Of a stretch of 36,176 nucleotides of DNA, positions 1-7,817 are shown piece by piece. The notes under the pieces were generated by a model. It did not search any database, had not been told where the DNA came from, and worked only from the letters and a program-made list of their open reading frames with translations. Every line of letters begins with the position of its first letter. The first letter of the stretch is position 1. A program made the position numbers and the translations under genes. The stretch comes from Lachnospiraceae bacterium (GTDB taxonomy: Bacteria; Bacillota; Clostridia; Lachnospirales; Lachnospiraceae): the NCBI GenBank assembly GCA_015057615.1, contig SVEA01000092.1:1-36176 (forward strand), read 5' to 3'.

Positions 1-142
1 AAGAAATGAAATGGTCAACAAAAGGACAGAAAAAAACGTGCGGTAAATACCAGCACGATGCAATAGATAAAGTATAGGAGCTGCCGAATTTAATCAGCAG
101 TAAAGCTACCGTAGGTGGGAACTATAATTTGACGCGTGACAG
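1..142. other. Unassigned sequence left of a truncation junction, with hairpins
   Basis: No coding frame is supported here. A strong hairpin lies at 37-57 (CGTGCGGTA, two-base loop, TACC-A-GCACG), with weaker stems CTGC/GCAG at about 91-110 and CTACC/GGTGG at about 106-119. Homology to the radical SAM gene on the right starts abruptly at 143, immediately after an in-frame TGA at 137-139. This is therefore probably the end of an inserted or recombined element. I could not recognise a group II intron domain V or a transposon terminal repeat. Confidence 0.4.
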
Positions 143-889
143 AATGGGTCATTAATTGATGAGGAGATTGTCAAGAAATTAAAAATGATAAAAAATCTTG
201 ATTTTATACAGATTAGCCTAGATGGAAGAGACAATGCTACACATAACCATATTAGAGGAATAAATGGGGCTTATGAAACAGCAATTGAAACAATAAGAAT
301 GTTAGTTAATTCTAATTTTAATGTGGGTGTAGTTACTACGGTAATGAAACCCAATGTTAAGCAAATACCAGACATCTTAAATAAATTAACAGAGCTTGGC
401 GTTAACATGTTTGGAGCTAGAAGGTTTATGCCAACTGGTAAAGGTAATAATTCTGCGGATTTACTAGCAGTAAATACCGATGAATATTGTAGCCATATTC
501 ATTATTGGGTTGATAGTATAAATAACAAAGATAATAAGGTTAAATGCATAATTGAAGAGCCTTTATTAAGTATTCTAAGAGACAAGTTACCTGTTTCTTG
601 GAAATTTGATGGGTGTCAGGCGGGGGATCAATATGGAGCTATAACAGCAAATGGAGATATAAGAGCATGTATTTTCATACCAGTAAAATTAGGAAATATA
701 AAAGAACAAAATTTTAAGAGTATATGGGAAACTTCTAAAATACGAGAAAAAATTATCTTAAGGGAGTTGAATGGTAGCTGTAAAGTTTGTAACTTAATAA
801 AAGAATGCGGTGGTTGTAGAGCGGCAGCATACCTTAATACGGGTGATTATTTAGGAGATGATCCTATGTGTTTTTATAAAAATACTTAA
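140..889 (+). pseudogene. 5'-truncated radical SAM/SPASM peptide maturase
   Basis: The open frame runs from just after a TGA at 137-139. From 143 (NGSLIDEE...) it aligns residue by residue with the central part of the intact radical SAM enzyme at 3674-4687 (NGSLINEE...QISLDG). The C-terminal SPASM region is complete: a GCQAG segment, an NGDIRACIF stretch, a C-X2-C-X5-C-X2-C cluster and a final GDDPMC. About the first 100 residues are missing, including the CX3CX2C motif that binds the SAM-cleaving [4Fe-4S] cluster, so catalysis by this product is not expected. The first ATG in the surviving frame is at 185 and has no convincing ribosome binding site. It lies directly upstream of the candidate precursor peptide gene. 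Pseudogene status is inferred; a surviving SPASM-only product acting as an accessory cannot be excluded. Confidence 0.75.
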
Positions 890-970
890 CTATGCTAATA
901 CACTATAATTTATAAAATTAAATTTTCAACATATGATCTTAGAATAAGCATAATGGAGGAGGTGAAGAAA

Positions 971-1123
971 TTGAATGAAGAAAGAGAAAGAGTAAAAGAT
1001 ATCGATGTTGATGCTTGGATGGATATTAAATCTGCATCAGAAAGTTATTCCAATGATTTTGATTTGGAATTGTACTGTGAAGAACTAGGAAAGTTACGTG
1101 CTGTTGCTTGGCCTGTTATCTAG
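971..1123 (+). CDS. Candidate RiPP precursor peptide (50 aa)
   Basis: A short gene with a TTG start at 971, preceded by a strong ribosome binding site (GGAGGAGG at 955-962, spacing 8). The product begins MNEERERVKDIDVDAW and ends CEELGKLRAVAWPVI. The N-terminal two thirds is charged and acidic, as expected for a leader. The last 10-12 residues are short-chain and hydrophobic with one Trp and one Pro, and resemble a core. The peptide also has a single Cys at residue 36. It lies between two radical SAM/SPASM genes, and a strong hairpin follows its stop. What is seen is the ORF, the ribosome binding site and the context. The precursor role is inferred, I recognise no named family, and core boundaries and modified residues are unknown. 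Confidence 0.65.
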   Translation: MNEERERVKDIDVDAWMDIKSASESYSNDFDLELYCEELGKLRAVAWPVI

Positions 1124-1131
1124 CAAGCAGA

Positions 1132-1168
1132 ATATGGGGGAGGGATTAAATCCCCCATATATTTTAAT
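1132..1168 (+). terminator. Hairpin between precursor gene and maturase (partial terminator)
   Basis: ATATGGGGGA (1132-1141) pairs perfectly with TCCCCCATAT (1151-1160) around a 9-nt loop and is followed by a weak U-rich run (ATTTTAAT). It lies nine bases after the peptide stop and 33 bases before the next start. A leaky terminator or mRNA-stabilising hairpin here would let the short peptide gene be expressed above the enzyme gene, an arrangement known from other RiPP operons. Confidence 0.6.
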
Positions 1169-1192
1169 ACAAACAAGAGAGGATTGTATAAT

Positions 1193-2212
1193 ATGAAAGT
1201 GGACGACCATTACATGCCGAATCATATTAATTTTGCCATAACATACAGATGTAATGCTAAATGTAAACATTGCTCTATAAATGCAAACTATATTAGTAAT
1301 GGAAAGCAATACAATGAGATGGATAAAGAAGAGATATTTGGAACGATAGAGCAATTGGCAGATATAGGATTGATGTTTTTGGGCATAACTGGAGGGGAAG
1401 CCATTCTTCATCCTAACATATTTGAAATTATAAAGTTCAGTAAAGAAAAAGATTTGTTTGTATCAATTGCATCAAATGGATTAGCGATAAATCCTAAAAT
1501 TATAAATAAATTATGTGATTGTAAACTTGATGGTATATTAATAAGCATTGATCATGTAGATGCTAAAATACATAATAAAATAAGAGGAATTGATGGGCTA
1601 TATGACAATGCGATAAATGCAATTAAAATGTGTGTTGAAAATGGATTATATACTACGGTAGGTATGACACCAATGAAAATAAATGTTGATAGTTTTTATG
1701 ATTTAGTTGAGTTAGCTAAAAATTTAGGTGCAAACGCAGTTAATATATCTTCTTTTATTCCGACAGGGCGAGGAGAAAAAAAAGATGATTTGACGGCAAG
1801 AGAATGGAAAGAATTTACACAAAATGTAATCAAAGCAACAAAATTATATAAAGGGAAAATAGATATACATTTTCATGATCCAAGGCTTAACATATTAAAT
1901 AAAGGAACATCTACCTTTGTTGGTGATATTTCCGGATGCTTAGCCGGATATACGCATTGTTATATTTTGCCTGATGGGACTGTAACCCCTTGTGTAATGC
2001 TACCAAAAATAATTGGAAATGTAAGAAATAAGCATATAAAAGATATTTTGATTAATTATCAGAAAGAGGAAGACTTTTTTAATCGCAGTAAGATTAAAGG
2101 TAAGTGTGGAACTTGTAAGTTTAAACTTAAGTGTGGCGGTTGTAGAGCAGTAGCATATGCATATACATCTGATGATCACGAAGAAGATAGCAGATGCTGG
2201 TTTATAACATAA
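1193..2212 (+). CDS. Radical SAM/SPASM peptide-modifying enzyme (339 aa)
   Basis: A radical SAM protein with the cluster motif C20-X3-C24-X2-C27 (RCNAKCKHC) and the SAM-contacting GGE at 67-69. It carries a C-terminal SPASM-type cysteine-rich domain: GCLAGYTHC, DGTVTPC, then CGTC...CGGCRAVAY and a last Cys near the end. SPASM enzymes of this size (PqqE, AlbA, NirJ/AhbD relatives) use auxiliary iron-sulfur clusters to modify peptides or tetrapyrroles. The neighbouring small peptide gene favours peptide modification. Start: ATG at 1193, 10 bases after AGAGG. An in-frame TTG at 1184 sits too close to that site. The protein is a close paralogue of the one at 3674-4687. Substrate and reaction are not determinable from sequence. 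Confidence 0.85.
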   Translation: MKVDDHYMPNHINFAITYRCNAKCKHCSINANYISNGKQYNEMDKEEIFGTIEQLADIGLMFLGITGGEAILHPNIFEIIKFSKEKDLFVSIASNGLAINPKIINKLCDCKLDGILISIDHVDAKIHNKIRGIDGLYDNAINAIKMCVENGLYTTVGMTPMKINVDSFYDLVELAKNLGANAVNISSFIPTGRGEKKDDLTAREWKEFTQNVIKATKLYKGKIDIHFHDPRLNILNKGTSTFVGDISGCLAGYTHCYILPDGTVTPCVMLPKIIGNVRNKHIKDILINYQKEEDFFNRSKIKGKCGTCKFKLKCGGCRAVAYAYTSDDHEEDSRCWFIT

Positions 2213-2347
2213 TAAAATATTTTAGACATTTGACACTGGTCTAATATAAAAATATTGTATATGTTATTAGTAACTTTGACCTCTAGTTGTGCTACTATAT
2301 TAGATCATGCCATAAGAAGATAAGGTTAATGTGAAGGAGCGATATAA

Positions 2348-3610
2348 TTGTTAAAATTCGTTCAAATAACAATTAAAAAAATACTAAACATTAAAGAAAC
2401 AGATAGAAATTTCACAAAATTGATGCTTTCTCATATGATATCGAATCTGGGAGATTATTTTTATTTAGTTAGTATACTTTGGGTTGCATCTAGTATTGCT
2501 GAAGATGCATTGTATTTAAGTACAATTAATTTATTTGATACTTTACCAGGATTGATATTTGGTTTTTTTATTGGGGCAATAATAGATAAATTAAATAAAA
2601 AAAGGATAATGGTAAATTCTGATTTTATTCGAGCCATCATTATCTTTGTTCTAATAGTAGTTTTTTCATTAGGCAAACTAGAAATATGGCATATATACAT
2701 TGCTACATTTCTTTTAGAATTATTTAATAGAATTTTTTCAACATCTCAATTGGCAATTATACCCGAAATAATAGAAAAGGAAAATCTACAGAAAGCTAAT
2801 TCATATTCCAATTTGATCACCCAAATAATGGGTGTGATTGGAAATTCAATAAGTGGTCTTGCTATTAGTGTATTTGGGATACTGTTTTCATTAATAGCTA
2901 ATGCACTATCATTTATATTTTCAGGTATTTTGCTATCAACACTTAGAACAAAAAATATTAATAATTGTGAAAACAGTGATATAGATAATAAAATAAGTTT
3001 ATCAAAAGTATTTAGAGAAATTATTGAAGGCTTTGTTTATTTAAAAAGTAAGCCAATAATATTACTATGCCTTTCTATGTCTTTTTCATTAAGTATAGCT
3101 TTATCCTCAGTAATATTGATTCCTCTTTATATAAAAAACGATTTATCCTTAGGAGCTGCATATTATGGAGTTATTGAAGGAAGTTGTGCATTCAGTATGA
3201 TAATATTTTCCTTGGTCTTAACTAAAAAAGTTATAAAAAGACCAGTTTTATATATGGCGTTAAGTTCAATAATAATTGGAAGCAGTTTTATATTTATGTC
3301 AATTAATCAAAATATTATAATCTTATTTATTGGTAGATTAGTTATGAGTACCATGCTTTCATTGTTTAATATAATTTTTATTACTCAGTTACAGAAATAT
3401 GTAGAATCAAGTTATAGCGGCAGAGTATTTACAATCAGTTATTTCTTTTCTTCAATTCTCTACCCGATATTTTCTATTATATCAGGATATATAGCAACAA
3501 AAACAAGTATTAGATTTTCTTGGCTTATTGTTGGATCTATAGTTACTATTATAAACGTTATTAATTTATTTGTAACACAGACAGTAATAGGAACAGAGGG
3601 TGAAATGTAA
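2348..3610 (+). CDS. MFS transporter, probable product exporter (420 aa)
   Basis: A very hydrophobic protein with about 12 predicted membrane segments. It has MFS-type features: paired helices, a basic loop after the second helix (DKLNKKR, near residues 81-87) and a mid-protein hydrophilic loop (about 195-225). It most resembles the macrolide/drug efflux group of MFS carriers. It starts at TTG 2348, supported by AAGGAG at 2334-2339 (spacing 8), the same unusual start codon as the nearby peptide gene. Its position between two radical SAM genes suggests it exports the modified peptide or gives self-protection. That role is inferred from location, and import of another solute remains possible. 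Confidence 0.8.
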   Translation: MLKFVQITIKKILNIKETDRNFTKLMLSHMISNLGDYFYLVSILWVASSIAEDALYLSTINLFDTLPGLIFGFFIGAIIDKLNKKRIMVNSDFIRAIIIFVLIVVFSLGKLEIWHIYIATFLLELFNRIFSTSQLAIIPEIIEKENLQKANSYSNLITQIMGVIGNSISGLAISVFGILFSLIANALSFIFSGILLSTLRTKNINNCENSDIDNKISLSKVFREIIEGFVYLKSKPIILLCLSMSFSLSIALSSVILIPLYIKNDLSLGAAYYGVIEGSCAFSMIIFSLVLTKKVIKRPVLYMALSSIIIGSSFIFMSINQNIIILFIGRLVMSTMLSLFNIIFITQLQKYVESSYSGRVFTISYFFSSILYPIFSIISGYIATKTSIRFSWLIVGSIVTIINVINLFVTQTVIGTEGEM

Positions 3611-3673
3611 ATTATAATAGATTAAATATTGAACATCAAAATGCATTGAAAATAACCTATTAGGAGATCAGCT

Positions 3674-4687
3674 ATGAAATATAAAAATTATGGATTTTCG
3701 GTTTTCCCATTTTATGTTACATTTTGTATAACATCAAAATGTAACGCAAATTGTATTCATTGCTCTAGCGGATTACTTAATGACACAAAAGGGGATTTGA
3801 GTACAGATAAGATATTATCAGTTATAGAAGAGCTTAATAATTGTGGCATTCTGCAAATTGGGTTTTCTGGAGGAGAACCACTGTTACATCCTGATTTTAA
3901 AGTAATAGCAAAAAGAGCCGTTGATTTAGGTATGGTTGTAGGAATAGGGACAAATGGTAGCTTAATAAATGAAGAAACAATTAGACTCATTAAGGAAATT
4001 GGAATCCATAGAGTGCAGATAAGTTTAGATGGTAATTGTGAAGACATTCATGATACATTTAGAGGTGTAAAAGGTCTTTTTGAAGTAGCATTAAGAGCTA
4101 TTGAAGGTTTAGTAGAATCAAATATTGAAGTTAAAGTATGCATGACTCCTACTAGACGCAATTATAAAGAACTGGAAGGTCTTATTGATAGATGTGTACA
4201 GATGGGGGTAAATGGATTTAATCTATCTCAATTTGTTCCTGTTGGTAAAGGGTCAAAGGATTTAGATTTAGAACCTAATGAGTGGAAAAATATTTTAGAG
4301 TTATGGTATAGAAAAAGTCAGGAATATGTTAATCAAATTTATTTCACGAGCCATGAAGCACAACTAATACTTATTGATGATAGTTTATATAATAAAGGAG
4401 GTTTTCGAGGTTGTCAGGCTGGTTATGGGGTTGGCTGTATAAAAGCTGATGGAACGGTAATACCTTGTGTAATGTTAGATAAGGCAGTGGGGAATATAAA
4501 AGAAAAAACATTTTACGAAATATGGAAGGATAGTGATGTCTTAAATAAATTACGAGATAAATCAAACTATAAATTGCCATGTAAAGAATGCGGTTTTCTT
4601 CAAAAATGTGGCGGATGCAGAGGGGTGGCATATGGTTTGACAGGAGATTATCTGGCTGGTGATCCTAGGTGCTGGTTACATAATTAA
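3674..4687 (+). CDS. Radical SAM/SPASM peptide-modifying enzyme, second paralogue (337 aa)
   Basis: The CX3CX2C motif is at C23, C27 and C30 (KCNANCIHC), followed by FSGGEPLLHPDF. The SPASM region includes GCQAGYGVGC, ADGTVIPC, and CKEC...KCGGCRGVAYGLTGDY, ending in DPRCW. Length and domain order match the paralogue at 1193-2212, and the truncated copy at 140-889 is also a close relative. The start ATG has an AGGAG site (3661-3665) about 8 bases upstream. The gene sits 63 bases after the transporter and probably closes the first transcription unit. Two intact paralogues may act on different residues of one peptide, or one may serve a peptide lost with the truncated copy. The specific reaction is unknown. 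Confidence 0.85.
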   Translation: MKYKNYGFSVFPFYVTFCITSKCNANCIHCSSGLLNDTKGDLSTDKILSVIEELNNCGILQIGFSGGEPLLHPDFKVIAKRAVDLGMVVGIGTNGSLINEETIRLIKEIGIHRVQISLDGNCEDIHDTFRGVKGLFEVALRAIEGLVESNIEVKVCMTPTRRNYKELEGLIDRCVQMGVNGFNLSQFVPVGKGSKDLDLEPNEWKNILELWYRKSQEYVNQIYFTSHEAQLILIDDSLYNKGGFRGCQAGYGVGCIKADGTVIPCVMLDKAVGNIKEKTFYEIWKDSDVLNKLRDKSNYKLPCKECGFLQKCGGCRGVAYGLTGDYLAGDPRCWLHN

Positions 4688-4818
4688 ATATAATTTCTCT
4701 GAATTAGACAGTTCTAATTGCCACACAGATTGAAAATTGAATATTGACAATTCTGGGAATAACAAGAGAATTTTGTATGTGAAATAGACATAGTGGCCAA
4801 TGTGCTTTAAAATAAGTA

Positions 4819-4848
4819 TTGTATGATACTGTTATTAAACGATATAAT
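4819..4848 (+). promoter_or_regulatory. Candidate promoter for the 4855-5395 RNA segment
   Basis: TTGTAT (4819-4824) and a perfect TATAAT (4843-4848) are separated by 18 bases. Transcription would begin near 4855, at the front edge of the hairpin-rich segment, after an AT-rich stretch with no gene. The -35 box matches only four of six consensus bases. Confidence 0.4.
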
Positions 4849-4854
4849 TCTCTG

Positions 4855-5395
4855 TGAAAAGCCCAGCTGAAGTTGGTATTGAGTTGTGAAAACTTTGGTT
4901 TGCAGAGCAGCAATCAGTAATGCTCTTTTCGCGTTGGTAATTCAGACGCTTGCTGCACAGACAAGAGGAAAGTCCTGACAGGGGCGCCGTCATCAGCGAG
5001 GGTAAGGTGTTTACTGTCAATCGACCCGGAAAATACTGAGTGAAGCAGGAACTGCTCGTAATAAAGACTGAATACTAGGGAAAAGGTATGGGAGAGTTTT
5101 GTTGGATGGTATTCAAAAAAAGGAAGTAGCTGGTAATGGAAAGTAGATAGGAACGTAGTATACAGGAAGGGGACCTTGGTTATGGACCGGGTTTTTTAGA
5201 AATGGTCAGCCATAAGCTGCTTCGTAATAAAGAAATCAAGATGCTAAAGTTCAATAATGGCTTTCCAAGATAGGAGAATGTGTTAGGATAAAAGTTTTAA
5301 AAAATCGAACACAAATGTGTCTTGATAGGTGGTATGACCGCCGGAAGTTACAGGTGACAAAAATCGCCTTCAAGCTGAAAAAATAAAATCAATCG
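4855..5395 (+). ncRNA. Candidate large structured non-coding RNA
   Basis: This gene-free stretch has no usable ORF but many local stems: AGAGCA/TGCTCT (4901-4926), CTTG/CAAG just before GAGGAAAGTCC (about 4952-4962), ACACA/TGTGT (about 5309-5320), GGTGGT/ACCGCC (about 5329-5343), GGTGA/TCGCC (about 5353-5368), and a long AAAATCAAT/ATTGATTTT hairpin (about 5386-5415). GC rises here relative to the flanking AT-rich genes, as expected for folded RNA. GAGGAAAGTCC preceded by GGTAATTC resembles the conserved 5' element (CR-I) of bacterial RNase P RNA. The other conserved RNase P segments, notably the ACAGAA...GGCTTA type 3' half of P4, are not recognisable. A mobile structured RNA (HEARO-like) or a decayed ribozyme are alternatives. 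Boundaries are approximate. Confidence 0.4.
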
Positions 5396-5515
5396 GCTTT
5401 GCTGCGAATTGATTTTGCCTTGAAAAAAGTGTGGATTTATAAAAATGGAATTTGGAAGCCAGTAAAATCAAGGTTAAGAGATTCCGAGAAGTTATATAAA
5501 GGGAGGACAATTACA

Positions 5516-5785
5516 ATGAATAAGCTTTTAAAAGTATCTCTAAATGGTAAGATTAAATGGAGAAATGAATATGATTTTTTTACAGTCTATCATTTCGAAA
5601 CAGATGATTTGTTTAAGGTTCCTAAAACAGCAATAGATATATTAGAAGTTGCAGATGGAACAAAATCAATTGATGAAATTATCAATTATGTTATTCGAAT
5701 AAACAACCTTAATACTTCTGTTTATCAAAAGATATATGAATATATTGATTTACTTAATCAAAAGGAATTAATAAATTTTACTTAG
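5516..5785 (+). CDS. PqqD-like RiPP recognition element protein (89 aa)
   Basis: A small stand-alone protein. Its C-terminal half (about residues 38-85: AIDILEVADGTKSIDEII, then a second helix and LLNQKELI) follows the PqqD pattern of a winged helix that binds leader peptides for radical SAM maturases. The N-terminal part carries the expected beta strands (KVSLNGKIKWR, FTVYHFE). Start ATG 5516 has GGGAGG at 5501-5506. The open frame extends upstream to 5399, but that part is hairpin sequence. It is 13 bases upstream of the HemN-like radical SAM gene and probably co-transcribed with it. Assignment is by pattern and context, not by alignment. Confidence 0.65.
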   Translation: MNKLLKVSLNGKIKWRNEYDFFTVYHFETDDLFKVPKTAIDILEVADGTKSIDEIINYVIRINNLNTSVYQKIYEYIDLLNQKELINFT

Positions 5786-5798
5786 GGGTAGGTATACT

Positions 5799-7085
5799 AT
5801 GAAAAAAGAGTCTAATTGGCAGAAAGCTATTGATGAAGGAGCAGGAATTGTTGGTAATTATCCTATAGTATTGAGTTCTATAAGACAAGAAGACATCTGG
5901 GGAAAAAAGAATTCTGTAATATATATTCATATTCCTTTTTGTAAAAAGGTCTGTTCATTCTGCTGTTATAACTTAACTAAGAACATATTTAATCTTGAGA
6001 TAGAGGAAAGATATGTTAATGCTCTTATAAAAGAAATTAGTGCCTCTTCTAGTGATAATGAAAATATTGTTTCAATATATATGGGGGGAGGGACACCAAC
6101 AATTCTTACTGAAAAAAGTTTATATAATATTTTTAATGAAGTTTTTAAAAAAAATAAATTTAATAATATTAAACAAATTACAGTTGAAACAAATCCGATT
6201 GTATCTACAGTAAACAAATTAAGTGCTCTAAGAGAAATAGGCGTAAATAGACTTAGCTTTGGGTTGCAATCTGATAATGATAATATGCTCAAAATGCTTA
6301 ATTGCCCACATAATTATAATGATTTTATTAAAGCATATAATACAGCTAGACAATTAGGATTTGATTCTATTAATGTCGATTTACTTTATAGGCTTCCTGG
6401 ACAATCCCTATCTGATTGGATAAATACAGTAAAAAATATCATTGAGTTAAAACCTGAACATATAAGTATATATAGTTTAGGGATAGTAAAATCTACTAAA
6501 TTATATAGTGATCTAATAAATGTAAGTGTGCCTGATGTACCAGATCTTTTTACAGAACTTGAGATGAGAAAAGCAGTGAAATTATTACTACAAGAGCATG
6601 GTTATAAGATTAATACAATGGATGAGTTTTCTAAGAATGGGCATGAAAACCTATACTCTCAAGTAAGTCGTCTTGGTAATACTTTTGCATATGGAGCTGG
6701 AGCTAGAGGTGTATATAATAGTTATATCTATAATAATGCAGAAGATATTGATGACTATATAAATAAGTTAAAAATATACAATAATTCTATTAATTATGGA
6801 ATGAAGATGTCAGGAGAAGAAAAAAGAGCAAGATATATGTCATTAATGCCTTATTATCTAGGCTTTTCAAAGAATGAATATTTTAATATTTTTGGAATGA
6901 AAGTAGAATTGCTATATAAAGATATACTAAATGAATTAATAAAACAAGACTTGCTAACAGAAACCCCAAATTGCTATAAATTAACAGATAAAGGGGAAGT
7001 ATATAGCATAAAAGTAAGTAAGCTTTTTTATTCTGAACAACAAATGCGAATTGAGAAAATTATTAGATCATATCAAGATTTATAA
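5799..7085 (+). CDS. HemN/HemW-like radical SAM enzyme (428 aa)
   Basis: It contains YIHIPFC48-KKV-C52-SF-C55-C, the CX3CX2C motif in the coproporphyrinogen-oxidase-like setting. It also has YMGGGTPT (the SAM-binding glycine motif), VETNP, RLSFGLQS, and NVDLLYRLPGQS, all hallmarks of the HemN/HemW family. A HemN_C-like C-terminal region (about 340-428) is present. Family members include haem-pathway dehydrogenases, HemW haem chaperones, and class C radical SAM methyltransferases/cyclases from natural-product clusters. With a PqqD-like gene 13 bases upstream and carbamoyltransferase genes downstream, a biosynthetic role looks more likely than haem synthesis. No other tetrapyrrole gene is nearby. 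GGGGTAGGTATACT before the ATG supplies the ribosome binding site. Confidence 0.75.
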   Translation: MKKESNWQKAIDEGAGIVGNYPIVLSSIRQEDIWGKKNSVIYIHIPFCKKVCSFCCYNLTKNIFNLEIEERYVNALIKEISASSSDNENIVSIYMGGGTPTILTEKSLYNIFNEVFKKNKFNNIKQITVETNPIVSTVNKLSALREIGVNRLSFGLQSDNDNMLKMLNCPHNYNDFIKAYNTARQLGFDSINVDLLYRLPGQSLSDWINTVKNIIELKPEHISIYSLGIVKSTKLYSDLINVSVPDVPDLFTELEMRKAVKLLLQEHGYKINTMDEFSKNGHENLYSQVSRLGNTFAYGAGARGVYNSYIYNNAEDIDDYINKLKIYNNSINYGMKMSGEEKRARYMSLMPYYLGFSKNEYFNIFGMKVELLYKDILNELIKQDLLTETPNCYKLTDKGEVYSIKVSKLFYSEQQMRIEKIIRSYQDL

Positions 7086-7170
7086 TACTAATAAAAAGCA
7101 AAGAATTAATTTTAACTAGAATGTTTTAGCAAATTCTTGTTTAATATTTTAGTAAGAAATGGAGGATTCG

Positions 7171-7800
7171 ATGTTTAGTCCTTTTCTAGGTAAAGTATAT
7201 GAGATTGAAAATTTAAATAGAATATTAGTTTATTATAATGATCAGTTAATAATTAGTTATTATGATGATATTTGCAAAATAGCAGCTAATTCAATAATGT
7301 CAGGTAAAATTATAGGATGGTTTCAAAATGAAAGTGAAGTTGGCCCAAGGGCACTTGGCAATCGAAGTATATTAGCAGACCCCAGAAATCCTCAGATGAA
7401 AGACATTTTAAATAAAAAAGTAAAATTTCGTGAAAGTTTTCGACCTTTCGCTCCGGCTGTTCTGTGGGAATATCAAAAAGAATATTTTAATATTGACATT
7501 CCTTCTTTGTATATGTTAATGATCAGTGATGTTCTACCTGAAAAACAGCTTACTATACCGGCGGTTACTCATGTTGATGGCACGGCAAGATTGCAGACTG
7601 TTCAAAAAGAACTATGCCCGATTTTTTATAATCTTATTTATGAGTTTTATAAAATAACTAATATTCCTATGGTTATCAATACTTCATTCAATCTAAAAGG
7701 AGAACCTATAGTAGAAAGACCAGAAGATGCAGTAGAGTGCTTCTTAAATACTAATATTGATGAATTATACATTGGAAATTACTTATTTATAAAGAAATGA
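7171..7800 (+). CDS. Carbamoyltransferase C-terminal domain as a separate protein (209 aa)
   Basis: The product corresponds to the C-terminal domain of NodU/CmcH/TobZ-type O-carbamoyltransferases. It begins at the interdomain SPFLGKVY-like segment. It then has GWFQNESEVGPRALGNRSIL (about 49-68), ADPR, KFRESFRPFAPAV, VDGTARLQTV, NTSFNLKGEPIV and a terminal DELYIGNYLF, all typical of the family. Start ATG 7171 is preceded by GGAGG with spacing 5; an upstream in-frame ATG at 7159 overlaps that site. The N-terminal Kae1-like domain is absent from this ORF and is encoded by the next gene, so the domain order on DNA is reversed. The pair probably forms a heterodimeric carbamoyltransferase using carbamoyl phosphate and ATP. 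The acceptor is unknown, perhaps the modified peptide. Confidence 0.8.
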   Translation: MFSPFLGKVYEIENLNRILVYYNDQLIISYYDDICKIAANSIMSGKIIGWFQNESEVGPRALGNRSILADPRNPQMKDILNKKVKFRESFRPFAPAVLWEYQKEYFNIDIPSLYMLMISDVLPEKQLTIPAVTHVDGTARLQTVQKELCPIFYNLIYEFYKITNIPMVINTSFNLKGEPIVERPEDAVECFLNTNIDELYIGNYLFIKK

Positions 7801-7817
7801 AGGTGGATGGTGGAATC

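Noticed and set aside
1-142. Group II intron 3' end
   Set aside because: No domain V signature or characteristic terminal bases could be recognised; the hairpins alone are not enough.
975-995. ATG at 975 as the start of the small peptide gene
   Set aside because: It is out of frame with the long ORF and meets a stop after six codons. The in-frame TTG at 971 has ideal spacing to GGAGGAGG.
4855-5395. Calling this a functional rnpB (RNase P RNA)
   Set aside because: Only the CR-I-like GAGGAAAGTCC and preceding GGTAATTC match. The conserved 3' half of P4 and other core segments were not found, so only a general structured-RNA call is supported.
5399-5515. 39-codon N-terminal extension of the PqqD-like protein
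   Set aside because: It is read through the AAAATCAAT/ATTGATTTT hairpin and lacks a ribosome binding site; GGGAGG supports the ATG at 5516.
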